Below, one piece after another: positions 17,093-25,820 of a DNA stretch of 64,000 nt. The translations under genes and the position numbers were made by a program. Numbering within the stretch: the stretch's first letter is position 1; each line of letters begins with the position of its first letter. The notes below the pieces were generated by a model. That model saw only the letters and a list, made by a program, of their open reading frames with translations. It did no database searches and was not told where the DNA came from. This DNA comes from Paludibacter sp. 47-17 (lineage in GTDB: Bacteria > Bacteroidota > Bacteroidia > Bacteroidales > Paludibacteraceae), in NCBI GenBank assembly GCA_001898935.1, contig MKVT01000009.1, positions 372,001-436,000 on the forward strand, given 5' to 3'.

Positions 17093-18349
17093 ATGTCAGG
17101 AAAACTAACCGGGGAATTCAACTTCTTCCAATCGCAACCGTTAAACATCCGCACTTTGCTGATTACAAATATGCTGTATGCGCTGATTTTGCCCATCATC
17201 GAAATTTTCGTCGGAGCCTATATCATGCGCAATACCGGTAGTCCGTCGTATGTCATTATCTACCAGTTGTGCATGTACATCGGCGTAGTGCTGACCTCGG
17301 TTCTCAACGGGGCCTTACTTAAAGTATTCAAAGTGAATATGCTGTACACATTTGGAATTATCGTATCGGCACTTTCGCTGATGATAATGATGTTCGTGGA
17401 ATCGCTGGGGATTTTGGAACTGGGGATTGCCGGTTTCGCACTGGGGGCCTCCACCGGCTTTTTCTGGACCAACCGGTACCTGCTCACCTTAAATTCCACC
17501 AACGACGAAAACCGCAACTATTTTTTCGGTGTCGAATCGTTTTTCTTTTCACTCTGGAGCATTATCGTACCCCTGGTTGTGGGAGTATTTCTGGCAACCA
17601 TCGACGGGAAAGTACTGTTTGGTTATCAAGTTGATGTGAATTCGGGCTATCAGTTCATTACCGTAGTGGTGCTTATTATTGCCATTGCCGCAAGCATCGT
17701 ACTGGCAAGAGGAAAATTTGCAAATCCGGTACAGAAAAAGTTTATTTATTTCCGTTTCCACCCCTTGTGGCAAAAACTACTTGGTTTAGCCGGACTTAAA
17801 GGCATGGTTCAGGGATTTCTGGTGACCGCTCCGGCCATCCTGGTGATGCGTCTGGTAGGCGACGAAGGTTCGCTCGGCCTCATTCAGGGGATAGGCGGGG
17901 GAGTTACAGCCATCCTGGTGTATGTGCTCGGAAGAGTAAGTAAGCCACAGCACCGCATGTATATTTTCGGCTTCGGCCTGATGGTGTTCTTTGCCGGAAC
18001 ATTGGTCAACGGACTGCTTTTTACGGCAATCGGTGTGATCGTATTTGTACTTTGTAAAGTATTGTTTCAACCCCTCCACGATCTGGCCTATTTCCCCACG
18101 ATGATGAAAACCATCGATGCCGTTTCGGCCATTGAAAAGCGCAATGAGTATGCCTACATTATGAGTCATGAAGTCGGACTTTTCGTCGGACGTGCATTCG
18201 GCATGCTTTTATTTATTACATTAGCTTATGTTATTTCAGAAGATTTTGCGTTAAAGTATGCCCTGATGATTGTAGGAGCGTTGCAGCTGATTTCGCTGCC
18301 TCTTGCCCAACATATTATAGGTCAGATAGAAAAATTAAAAAAACAATAA
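17093..18349 (+). CDS. MFS transporter, probable oligosaccharide importer of the PUL
   Basis: A 418-residue, strongly hydrophobic protein with about twelve predicted membrane helices in two halves split by a central soluble segment near residue 210 (ARGKFANPVQKKFIYF). It is tightly coupled to the GH130 gene (2-base gap). In other Bacteroidetes a GH130 beside an MFS permease handles a mannosyl disaccharide brought from the periplasm. The substrate is inferred from this arrangement only; no substrate-specific motif is visible. Confidence 0.8.
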   Translation: MSGKLTGEFNFFQSQPLNIRTLLITNMLYALILPIIEIFVGAYIMRNTGSPSYVIIYQLCMYIGVVLTSVLNGALLKVFKVNMLYTFGIIVSALSLMIMMFVESLGILELGIAGFALGASTGFFWTNRYLLTLNSTNDENRNYFFGVESFFFSLWSIIVPLVVGVFLATIDGKVLFGYQVDVNSGYQFITVVVLIIAIAASIVLARGKFANPVQKKFIYFRFHPLWQKLLGLAGLKGMVQGFLVTAPAILVMRLVGDEGSLGLIQGIGGGVTAILVYVLGRVSKPQHRMYIFGFGLMVFFAGTLVNGLLFTAIGVIVFVLCKVLFQPLHDLAYFPTMMKTIDAVSAIEKRNEYAYIMSHEVGLFVGRAFGMLLFITLAYVISEDFALKYALMIVGALQLISLPLAQHIIGQIEKLKKQ

Positions 18350-18363
18350 CATATTTCTCCGAC

Positions 18364-20088
18364 ATGAAAAACTTAAATACGTATTTTTTAATCTCCATTG
18401 TGTCGTTGCTTTCGTGTTCGCAGGAAAGGAATTACGGGGAACCGGTTCCGCAGACCCGCATCTCCCGGATCGATTCAATGCCGGAGTTCCCTGCTCCGTA
18501 TAAAATGATCGACTGGAAAAAGAAAGCAATCGATTACGATGCCTATGTGTTTGATTTCAATCCGGATATGCCGGCCGGCAGTATGATCTGGCTCGACAAC
18601 AGCCAGCGAAACCTGCCCCAGGTAACTTTCGGGTTGTACACCGCCATCAACGACGTACGGCAAGGCCCGCACAACAACAACGGGGAATTTCACGAAAGCC
18701 TTAATTCGCTGGCTGCCCTTTTAGGAGCCGGGCTGATGGGAATCGACAAAACCGATCAGAATGGGTATAATTTCGTAAAGATGATTCAGAACTATTTCAA
18801 CTCCGGCAATGGCTGGAATATTATGATGAATAATACGAATCCCGAAGTGGCCATGCTGGGAGGAGGATACGGGCGCGACTGGTGGTACGATGTTCTGCCC
18901 AATGTGTTGTTTTATGCCCTTTCGGATGTGTTTCCCGGGGTTGAAAATGCCGATTACATCCAACGGACTATTGCCGAACAATTTGTCAGGGCCGACTCTG
19001 TTCTGAATGGAAATTACGATTATTCGTACTTCGATTACAGCCAGATGGAAGGAAAAATCAATCATATACCACTTCAGCAGGATGCCGCCGGGGGGCACGG
19101 ATATGTATTGTATTCGGCCTATCAGAAGTACAAGGACGAACGGTATCTGCGCCACGCCAAATCGGCGATCGCAGCTCTTAACAATCAGAAAGAAAGCCGA
19201 TTTTATGAAATTCTGCTCCCGATGGGTATTTACACTGCTGCTCGTTTGAATGCGGAGCACGGTACCGACTACGATATCACAAAGATGTTGAACTGGACAT
19301 TCGAGGGCTGTAAGGATCCGAAGGGACGGTTCGGATGGGGAGTTATCGTCGGGAAATGGGGCGACTACGACGTTAGCGGCCTGCAGGGAAGTATCGTCGA
19401 CGGAGGCGGGTATGCATTTCTGATGAACAGCATGAAAATGGCCTGGCCACTGGTACCCCTGGTAAAATACGATACCCGCTTTGCAAATGCAATTGGGAAA
19501 TGGATGCTTAATAACATTAATGCTTCCCGTTTATTTTTCCCCGATGAGATTGACGATAAAAATCAATGGATGCCGGAGCTGAAAGGATATACCAAGTCGC
19601 TGGTAGCTTATGAAGGTTTGCGGCGGGAGGACATTTTCGGCAAACCCGAATTGAAGGGTGTTCATCCGGTGGCGCTTGGCGATGGCCCGAACTGGAATCC
19701 CCTGAATCCGAAAGAAAGTATGTTCAGCTTGTACAGTACTTCGCCGGTGGGCATTATGGGAGCCATGGTCGACACCACCGACATAACCGGAATTCTGCGG
19801 CTCGACTGCAATGTAACCGACTTCTATGCCGCAAGGCCATACCCGGTATATCTTTATTACAATCCGCATCCCGAAGAAAAAGTAGTAAGCTATGTACCTT
19901 CAGGCGGTAAAGTCGATGTGTTCGATAGCGTATCGAAACAGTACCTGGCAAAAAACATCGGCTCAGCCTCCGGTATCAGCATACCGGCACACCAGGCGGT
20001 GGTACTCACCGAGCTTCCTGCCGGAACGCGGATTTCTCGCAAGGGCAACCAACTGATTGCCAACGGTCATATAATTGCTTATCAATAA
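18364..20088 (+). CDS. lipoprotein, putative all-helical glycan-active enzyme of unrecognised family (paralogue A)
   Basis: A 574-residue lipoprotein: signal peptide with lipobox LLSC, Cys18. I do not recognise the family. It has helix-rich repeats like an (alpha/alpha)6 barrel and a beta-rich C-terminal part of about 100 residues. It shares many motifs in the same order with the N-terminal half of the 25821-28943 product: DWKK.A.DYD, G.DKT...G, DWWYDVLPNVLFY, GTDYDITKMLNWTF, IVGKW..YDVSGL, VKYD.R.A.AI.KW.LN..NASRLFF and a YYNP near the end. Invariant Asp, Trp and Tyr residues suggest a carbohydrate-active enzyme (hydrolase or lyase). It precedes susC by 17 bases. Six-hairpin families such as GH88/GH105, GH144, GH154 or PL33 are candidate relatives that I cannot confirm. 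Confidence 0.7.
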   Translation: MKNLNTYFLISIVSLLSCSQERNYGEPVPQTRISRIDSMPEFPAPYKMIDWKKKAIDYDAYVFDFNPDMPAGSMIWLDNSQRNLPQVTFGLYTAINDVRQGPHNNNGEFHESLNSLAALLGAGLMGIDKTDQNGYNFVKMIQNYFNSGNGWNIMMNNTNPEVAMLGGGYGRDWWYDVLPNVLFYALSDVFPGVENADYIQRTIAEQFVRADSVLNGNYDYSYFDYSQMEGKINHIPLQQDAAGGHGYVLYSAYQKYKDERYLRHAKSAIAALNNQKESRFYEILLPMGIYTAARLNAEHGTDYDITKMLNWTFEGCKDPKGRFGWGVIVGKWGDYDVSGLQGSIVDGGGYAFLMNSMKMAWPLVPLVKYDTRFANAIGKWMLNNINASRLFFPDEIDDKNQWMPELKGYTKSLVAYEGLRREDIFGKPELKGVHPVALGDGPNWNPLNPKESMFSLYSTSPVGIMGAMVDTTDITGILRLDCNVTDFYAARPYPVYLYYNPHPEEKVVSYVPSGGKVDVFDSVSKQYLAKNIGSASGISIPAHQAVVLTELPAGTRISRKGNQLIANGHIIAYQ

Positions 20089-20105
20089 AGTTGAAAAATA
20101 GAATC

Positions 20106-23100
20106 ATGAGAAAGACAATCGTACTGACATTATTGAGTTGTTTTAGCTGGCTTTCGTATGCACAAACTCCGGCCGAAGTGAAGGGGATTGTGCAGGATGC
20201 CACGACCGGCGAACCGCTGATCGGAGTTAATATTCTGGTAGAAGGAACGCAGGCAGGTTCAGTGACCGGCCTCGATGGAGATTTCACCATTTCGGCTCCC
20301 CCGAAGTCGACCATACGGGTATCGTATATTGGCTACAAAGTGCAAATGATTCAACTTAAGGGCGAAAGTTTTCTGACCATCCGTCTCGAACCCGATACGA
20401 AGCTCATCGACGAAGTGGTGGTGGTGGGTTATACCGTCCAGAAGAAACGCGACGTGCTCGGCGCCATCAGTAAAGTAGAAAGCGCCGAGATCGGCAAGAT
20501 TCCTGTGGCAACTTCACAACAGGCTTTGCAGGGGCGGATAGCCGGCGTCAATGTAGCGGCTCAGACAGGCGCTCCGGGCGCTCCCGTGTCGGTACGCATC
20601 CGGGGGGTAAACTCCATCAGTTTGAGCAACGATCCGCTCTATATTGTCGACGGAATTCCGGTTGAAGGAGCCCTTAACAACATCTCTCCCAACGAAATTG
20701 AGAGCATGACGGTGCTTAAGGATGCATCATCGGCCGCTATTTACGGATCGCGTGCCACCAACGGGGTCGTGCTCATCACGACCAAAAACGGCAAATCGGG
20801 CGATTCGAAAATCAGTTACAACATGCAACTGGGATTTCAGGAACACGGCAAACTCACAAAAATGGCCACTACCGAACAATACATCAGCATGTACAATGAA
20901 GCTGCCAGTGCCGACAACGCTACTTCGGTGGTCAAGCGAGCGCTTATCGAAGGATCGTGGGTGAAGGACTTTCCCAATGTAAATCATCTGGAAGAAATTT
21001 TCAGAACCGCTCCGTTCCAATCGCATGAGTTATCGGTAAGCGGTGGAAATGAAACAACACAATTCCTGATTTCGGGCATACATTTCATTCAGGACGGGAT
21101 TATCAACACGACCAATTTCACACGTACCAACTTACGGTCGAACATCAGTTCGCAACTTAAAAAATGGCTGAAAACGGGTTTGAACATCAGTGGAGGTATT
21201 TCCAACAACCGGCTGGTTTCCAGCTCGGGCGACGGATTTGCCGGCGAAGGCGGCAGCGTGGTGCGCTATGCCTTGTTTCGTAATCCAGCCATTCCGGTGT
21301 ATAGCAACACAGGAGAGTTTATCGACCTGCCTTCCGAGTATTACGGCAATTCGGTCTACAATTCCTTCTTCGGAGACGGCTATAATCCGGTGGGCTTGAC
21401 AGAAAACACCGACAGAACGAAAAAAATCAAAACTCTGATGGCCTCCGGTAATGTACTGATATCGCTCCCTGCCGATCTGACGCTGAAAACAACGGCCGGA
21501 ATCGACTACAACAATACCTTGTTCAGAGAATACAATAAAACCTGGGGCTCGGCCAACCGGATCAACGGCACCAACGGGCTCTCGGTATCGTCGGTCGAAA
21601 ACCTGAACTGGAGTATTAACAGTACTTTAAATCATAGCATTACCCTTGGCGAAGTGCACAATCTGACCACCATGGCAGGTGCCGAAGCAATCAAAAATTC
21701 GGGATACGGGATGTATGGCAGCGAAAGTGAGTTTCTGAATACCGATCCGGGCTTCCTCTACCTGGGACTGGGTTCGAGCAAAACCCGCGTAACACAGTCG
21801 GTATGGGAATCCACGCTGGTTTCGTTCTTTGCAAATACAAGTTATAATTTCAACCAGAAATATTATTTATCCGGAATCTTACGCCACGACGGATCGTCAC
21901 GTTTTAGCAAAGGCAATCAATGGGGAACCTTTTATTCGGTATCGGGAGGTTGGAATGTGGAAACCGAAGAGTTCATGAAGGAAATACCCGCGATTTACAA
22001 ACTGAAACTGCGTGCGGGTTATGGTTCCATCGGAAACCAAAACATCCCTTTGTACTCGTATACCGACCGGTACGGCTATAATTTCTATTATACATTCGGA
22101 GGACAAAGTTACAACGGTTACGCGCAGACACAGCTGGGCAACGACAAACTGAAATGGGAAACCAGCAATCAGTTTAATGTGGGAGCCGATGTTGAATTGC
22201 TGAAAGGAGAATTGGGACTGACGCTCGATTACTACTATAAAATTACCAACGATATGCTGTTGCCGGCATCGTTACCGCCATCCATCGGAAATGCGGCGCC
22301 TTTCCAGATCAACAGCGACGGGAATATCTTAAATACGGGAATCGATGTCGAGATATTCTACCGTAAGAATTTCCGTGACGGAGGTTTTAACATCAGTCTC
22401 AACGGAGGATATCTGAAAAACAAGGTATTGAAACTCGACAACCCCTATTTTGCAGGCCGTGTGGATACGGGTGTGTTCGCAACACGAACAGAGCAGGGCT
22501 ATCCGATCGGATCATTCTTCCTGTACGAAATGGCCGGGATTTTCCAGAACGACCTCGATGTGCTTACTTCGGCTTATCAGGGAAATAACATAAAGCCCGG
22601 CGATGTGAAATATGTCGATCAGAACGAGGATAATATAATTGATGCCAGAGACCGCACCTTCCTGGGTAGCGCCATCCCGAAAATCACCACCGGACTCACC
22701 CTGAGTGGTAATTACAAGAATTTCGATTTGTCGATGTTTTTCCAGGGCGCCTTCGGACAAAAGATTTTTTCGCAGGTCAACTACGACATCGAAGGATTCT
22801 ATCGCGGGTTTAATGTCACAGAACGTTACTACCGGGAACACTGGACGGGCGAAGGAAGTTCGAACACACAACCGCGAGCCTCGTGGGCAGCCAAATCGAA
22901 CAACGTGAAGGCTTCGTCGCGTTTCCTCGAAGATGGTTCCTATCTCAGGTTGAAAAACCTTCAACTGGGCTATTCGCTGCCCGGAACCAAAAAGTACGGT
23001 ATCGACAACCTCCGGGTTTATCTGTCCGGTACTAATTTACTGACGTTTACCGGCTATTCGGGCCTCGACCCTGAAATGACCGTCAGTACCAACTCGGCCG

Positions 23101-23186
23101 GCGAAGGCGACCTAGCCAACGGTATCGACTGGGGAACTTATCCGGTGGCCATGACTTTTACATTCGGAATTAATTTAACCTTCTAA
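20106..23186 (+). CDS. SusC-like TonB-dependent outer-membrane transporter
   Basis: About 1026 residues. Signal peptide (ending SWLSYAQ), then a carboxypeptidase-regulatory-like domain (GIVQDATTGEPLIGVNILVEG), a TonB-box-like stretch before the plug (DEVVVVGYTVQKK), the plug with the SusC signature (IRGVNSISLSNDPLYIVDGI and NEIESMTVLKDASSAAIYGS) and a 22-strand barrel ending in Phe (FTFGINLTF). It imports oligosaccharides with the SusD partner immediately downstream. I use ATG 20106; an in-frame TTG at 20091 is less likely because it abuts the previous stop codon and lengthens the signal peptide. Confidence 0.97.
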   Translation: MRKTIVLTLLSCFSWLSYAQTPAEVKGIVQDATTGEPLIGVNILVEGTQAGSVTGLDGDFTISAPPKSTIRVSYIGYKVQMIQLKGESFLTIRLEPDTKLIDEVVVVGYTVQKKRDVLGAISKVESAEIGKIPVATSQQALQGRIAGVNVAAQTGAPGAPVSVRIRGVNSISLSNDPLYIVDGIPVEGALNNISPNEIESMTVLKDASSAAIYGSRATNGVVLITTKNGKSGDSKISYNMQLGFQEHGKLTKMATTEQYISMYNEAASADNATSVVKRALIEGSWVKDFPNVNHLEEIFRTAPFQSHELSVSGGNETTQFLISGIHFIQDGIINTTNFTRTNLRSNISSQLKKWLKTGLNISGGISNNRLVSSSGDGFAGEGGSVVRYALFRNPAIPVYSNTGEFIDLPSEYYGNSVYNSFFGDGYNPVGLTENTDRTKKIKTLMASGNVLISLPADLTLKTTAGIDYNNTLFREYNKTWGSANRINGTNGLSVSSVENLNWSINSTLNHSITLGEVHNLTTMAGAEAIKNSGYGMYGSESEFLNTDPGFLYLGLGSSKTRVTQSVWESTLVSFFANTSYNFNQKYYLSGILRHDGSSRFSKGNQWGTFYSVSGGWNVETEEFMKEIPAIYKLKLRAGYGSIGNQNIPLYSYTDRYGYNFYYTFGGQSYNGYAQTQLGNDKLKWETSNQFNVGADVELLKGELGLTLDYYYKITNDMLLPASLPPSIGNAAPFQINSDGNILNTGIDVEIFYRKNFRDGGFNISLNGGYLKNKVLKLDNPYFAGRVDTGVFATRTEQGYPIGSFFLYEMAGIFQNDLDVLTSAYQGNNIKPGDVKYVDQNEDNIIDARDRTFLGSAIPKITTGLTLSGNYKNFDLSMFFQGAFGQKIFSQVNYDIEGFYRGFNVTERYYREHWTGEGSSNTQPRASWAAKSNNVKASSRFLEDGSYLRLKNLQLGYSLPGTKKYGIDNLRVYLSGTNLLTFTGYSGLDPEMTVSTNSAGEGDLANGIDWGTYPVAMTFTFGINLTF

Positions 23187-23198
23187 GCATCGACGTAT

Positions 23199-24629
23199 AT
23201 GAGTAAGAAAATATATAGGCTGGGATTACTCCTGATAGCTGTTTCGTGGATATCGTGTGACGATTTTCTGAACACAGAACTGAAGGGAGAGTACAGTTCG
23301 GATAACTACTACAAATCGGAACAAAATGCGGTTATGGCTGTCAATGCCATTTATAATTCGCTCTACGGAAACACCTTGTGGATTTTCGGAGACGTGGCTT
23401 CGGACGATGCCGTTAAAGGTGGAAATGCAGGCGACCAGGCCGACATCAATGCAATCAACGATTTTTCGGCCAGGTCGGACAACGGCGTGCTGAATACCTA
23501 CTGGAAATCGGCTTACGAAACGGTATCGCGCGCCAATAACGCTATCGCCAACATTCCTGCGGTAGCGATGGATCAGGTTACAAAAGACCGGCTTATCGGC
23601 GAAGCCCGATTTTTACGTGCTTACAGTTATTTCAATCTTACCAATATTTTTGGTAAAGTGCCTTTAAAATTACAAGCTCAAACCAACACCACATCCATCT
23701 TCGTGGGCCTGAGCGAGGTGAATGCCGTCTACGCCCAGATCGAGAAGGATTTAACCGAAGCTGCTGCCGTACTTCCAACCCAGTATCCGGTCGATAAGGG
23801 CCGTGTGACGAAAGGGGCTGCCTATGCTTTGCTGGCCAAGGTGCAATTGTACCAAAAAAAGTACGCCGCCAGCCTGGCCAGTATTGCTGCACTCGAAGAG
23901 CTAAAAATGTACGGTCTGGTTGAAAACTATGCCGACCTTTTCCGCGCAGGAGCCGAGGATAGCGTGGAAGTGATTTTTGGACTCCGATACATCGACAACA
24001 CCGAAGTTTCGCTGGGCAACCATCTGAATGTGTGGTTTGCACCCTCGACCGAAGGCGGCTATTACTTCAACGCTCCTACTCAGGATTATGTCGATGCCTT
24101 TGGCGAACAGACCGTAACCAACCAGGATGATCCGCGGCTCGACGCATCGATTGGCCGTCAGGGAAAACCCTGGTTTAACAACACGACCTTCTCCGCTGCC
24201 TGGTCGGAGGCGACGGGTTATTTAGTACGAAAATACAACGAAAACATGACACCGGGGATCGCAAAAAGCCAGTCGACAATACCCTACCATGCCATCCGCT
24301 ATGCCGACATCCTGCTGATGAAAGCCGAAGCGATCAATGAGGCAGGAGGATCGGACGCCCTGCCGAAAGCTTCAGCCGAACTTAACAAGGTGCGCAGCAG
24401 AGCTGGTTTGGCTCCCAGCAATGCGGCAACAAAAGCAGCATTACGTACCGCTATCCGCAACGAAAGGCGAAAAGAACTTGGTTTCGAATTTCACCGGTTT
24501 TTCGATCTCATGCGGTGGGGAAAAGAAACTGCAGAAGAAGCGCTCGGTGAGGATTTCAAATGGGTCGAGCCGAGGTTCTATTTCCCGATCCCTCAATCGG
24601 AACTCGATACCAATCAAGCATTAAAATAA
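23199..24629 (+). CDS. SusD-like surface glycan-binding lipoprotein
   Basis: A 476-residue lipoprotein with lipobox WISC (Cys20) followed by acidic DD, which fits surface export. The SusD/RagB fold is seen in the N-terminal CDDFLNTE, the TPR-like helices (ANNAIANIPAV, RFLRAYSYFNLTNIFGKVPL) and the C-terminal RNERRKELGFEFHRFFDLMRWG with YFPIPQSELDTN at the end, which are all typical. It forms the lid of the SusC transporter encoded 12 bases upstream. Confidence 0.97.
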   Translation: MSKKIYRLGLLLIAVSWISCDDFLNTELKGEYSSDNYYKSEQNAVMAVNAIYNSLYGNTLWIFGDVASDDAVKGGNAGDQADINAINDFSARSDNGVLNTYWKSAYETVSRANNAIANIPAVAMDQVTKDRLIGEARFLRAYSYFNLTNIFGKVPLKLQAQTNTTSIFVGLSEVNAVYAQIEKDLTEAAAVLPTQYPVDKGRVTKGAAYALLAKVQLYQKKYAASLASIAALEELKMYGLVENYADLFRAGAEDSVEVIFGLRYIDNTEVSLGNHLNVWFAPSTEGGYYFNAPTQDYVDAFGEQTVTNQDDPRLDASIGRQGKPWFNNTTFSAAWSEATGYLVRKYNENMTPGIAKSQSTIPYHAIRYADILLMKAEAINEAGGSDALPKASAELNKVRSRAGLAPSNAATKAALRTAIRNERRKELGFEFHRFFDLMRWGKETAEEALGEDFKWVEPRFYFPIPQSELDTNQALK

Positions 24630-24677
24630 AGAATCAGCTAATCAACAGTAAAAAAATCAATTAAATTTTTAGTTATC

Positions 24678-25745
24678 ATGAAAAAAAATCTTTTCAAAAA
24701 TGCTCTGTATGCATTTGTAGCAATTTTCGTTTTGTCGACTGTATTTACCAGTTGCGATCCCGATGAAGTAGAACCGGCCGACACAGCCGCACTGGTAGCG
24801 CTGATCGATTCGTGCCAGACCATTGTGGACAAGGCTACTACCACCGATTATCCGCAGGAAGCTATCAACACCTTTAAAACAGTACTTTCCACTGCCAAAA
24901 CGGCTCTTAACAACACAACCATTTCACAGTCGGCTGTCGACAACCTGGTGGTTCAGCTCCGCGAAGCCCGCACTACCTTCCTGGCTGCTGCCTACGATGC
25001 TATTCCGGCTTCGGCCCTGTTGATGGGCTTGAGCTTTAACGAAGGCACAGGAGCACAGTTAAAAGCCGAAGGAAAAGGCTGGACTGCAGTGTTGAAAAAA
25101 GGCCCTTCTGAAATATTTGGCACAGCGACCAACCTGCCCTCCTTTGTCGATGGTAAAGTAGGTAAGGCAATGTATTTCAACAACGGTTCGCACTTACAGG
25201 TAAGCGATTATGCTGCGAGCGACCTCAGAGCTAGCCAGCTGTCGGTTTCGGCTTGGGTTAAACCCGACTCAACAAGAGCCGGAAATTACATCATTTCCTA
25301 TAACTACTGGAATTCGTGGAAATTCCAGCTGCAGGAGCAAAACAAGCCCTTCTTCACTGTACATACCAATGCCGACGGATGGGTAGATGCCGACAATCAG
25401 GCCGACTTCTCGGCACCTAATCAAGCTTGGACCCACCTTGTGGTAACCATGAACCTGAACTCAAAACAGCTGAATTTCTACGTAAATGGGGTAAGTACCA
25501 TGGAGTGGACGGCCGAAACCAAACCAGGTCTCACCGGAACCGGCATATGGGAATACAAGAACACGCTTCCGCTGATGATCGGAGCCTGTACTACTTATGC
25601 CGAAGCAAAGGCCGAATGGAACTGGTCGTGGGCCGAAACCCCTACGGCATGGGATGGTTTTGTAGGTGCAATCGACGAACTTAAAGTATACAAAATAGCT
25701 CTGACCGAAGGCCAGGTAGCTAAATTATATAACGACGAAAAATAA
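24678..25745 (+). CDS. LamG-domain surface lipoprotein (putative glycan-binding protein)
   Basis: A 355-residue lipoprotein: lipobox FTSC (Cys26) followed by DPDEVEP, an acidic stretch like the export signal for surface lipoproteins in Bacteroidetes. Residues 35-110 form a helical bundle (TALVALIDSCQTIVDKA and similar heptads) that probably acts as a spacer. Residues 115-355 are a LamG/concanavalin-like jelly roll (GKVGKAMYFNNGSHLQVSDY, LSVSAWVKPD, GAIDELKVYKIALTEGQV). It follows susD and is the usual position of a surface glycan-binding protein. The LamG domain resembles that of the last gene of the locus. Confidence 0.85.
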   Translation: MKKNLFKNALYAFVAIFVLSTVFTSCDPDEVEPADTAALVALIDSCQTIVDKATTTDYPQEAINTFKTVLSTAKTALNNTTISQSAVDNLVVQLREARTTFLAAAYDAIPASALLMGLSFNEGTGAQLKAEGKGWTAVLKKGPSEIFGTATNLPSFVDGKVGKAMYFNNGSHLQVSDYAASDLRASQLSVSAWVKPDSTRAGNYIISYNYWNSWKFQLQEQNKPFFTVHTNADGWVDADNQADFSAPNQAWTHLVVTMNLNSKQLNFYVNGVSTMEWTAETKPGLTGTGIWEYKNTLPLMIGACTTYAEAKAEWNWSWAETPTAWDGFVGAIDELKVYKIALTEGQVAKLYNDEK

Positions 25746-25772
25746 CTTTCAGGAAAACTTGAGTGTTTACGT

Positions 25773-25806
25773 AAAAGGCCTGGCTGGTTTCAACCAGGCC
25801 TTTTTT
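25773..25806 (+). terminator. intrinsic terminator or attenuator inside the PUL
   Basis: GGCCTGG (25777-25783) pairs with CCAGGCC (25794-25800), extended by AAAA/TTTT to 11 pairs, followed by a run of T at 25801-25806. It lies 27 bases after the stop of the LamG lipoprotein and just before the last PUL gene, so that gene probably depends on read-through or is expressed at a lower level. Confidence 0.85.
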
Positions 25807-25820
25807 AAAATTCGAAAACA

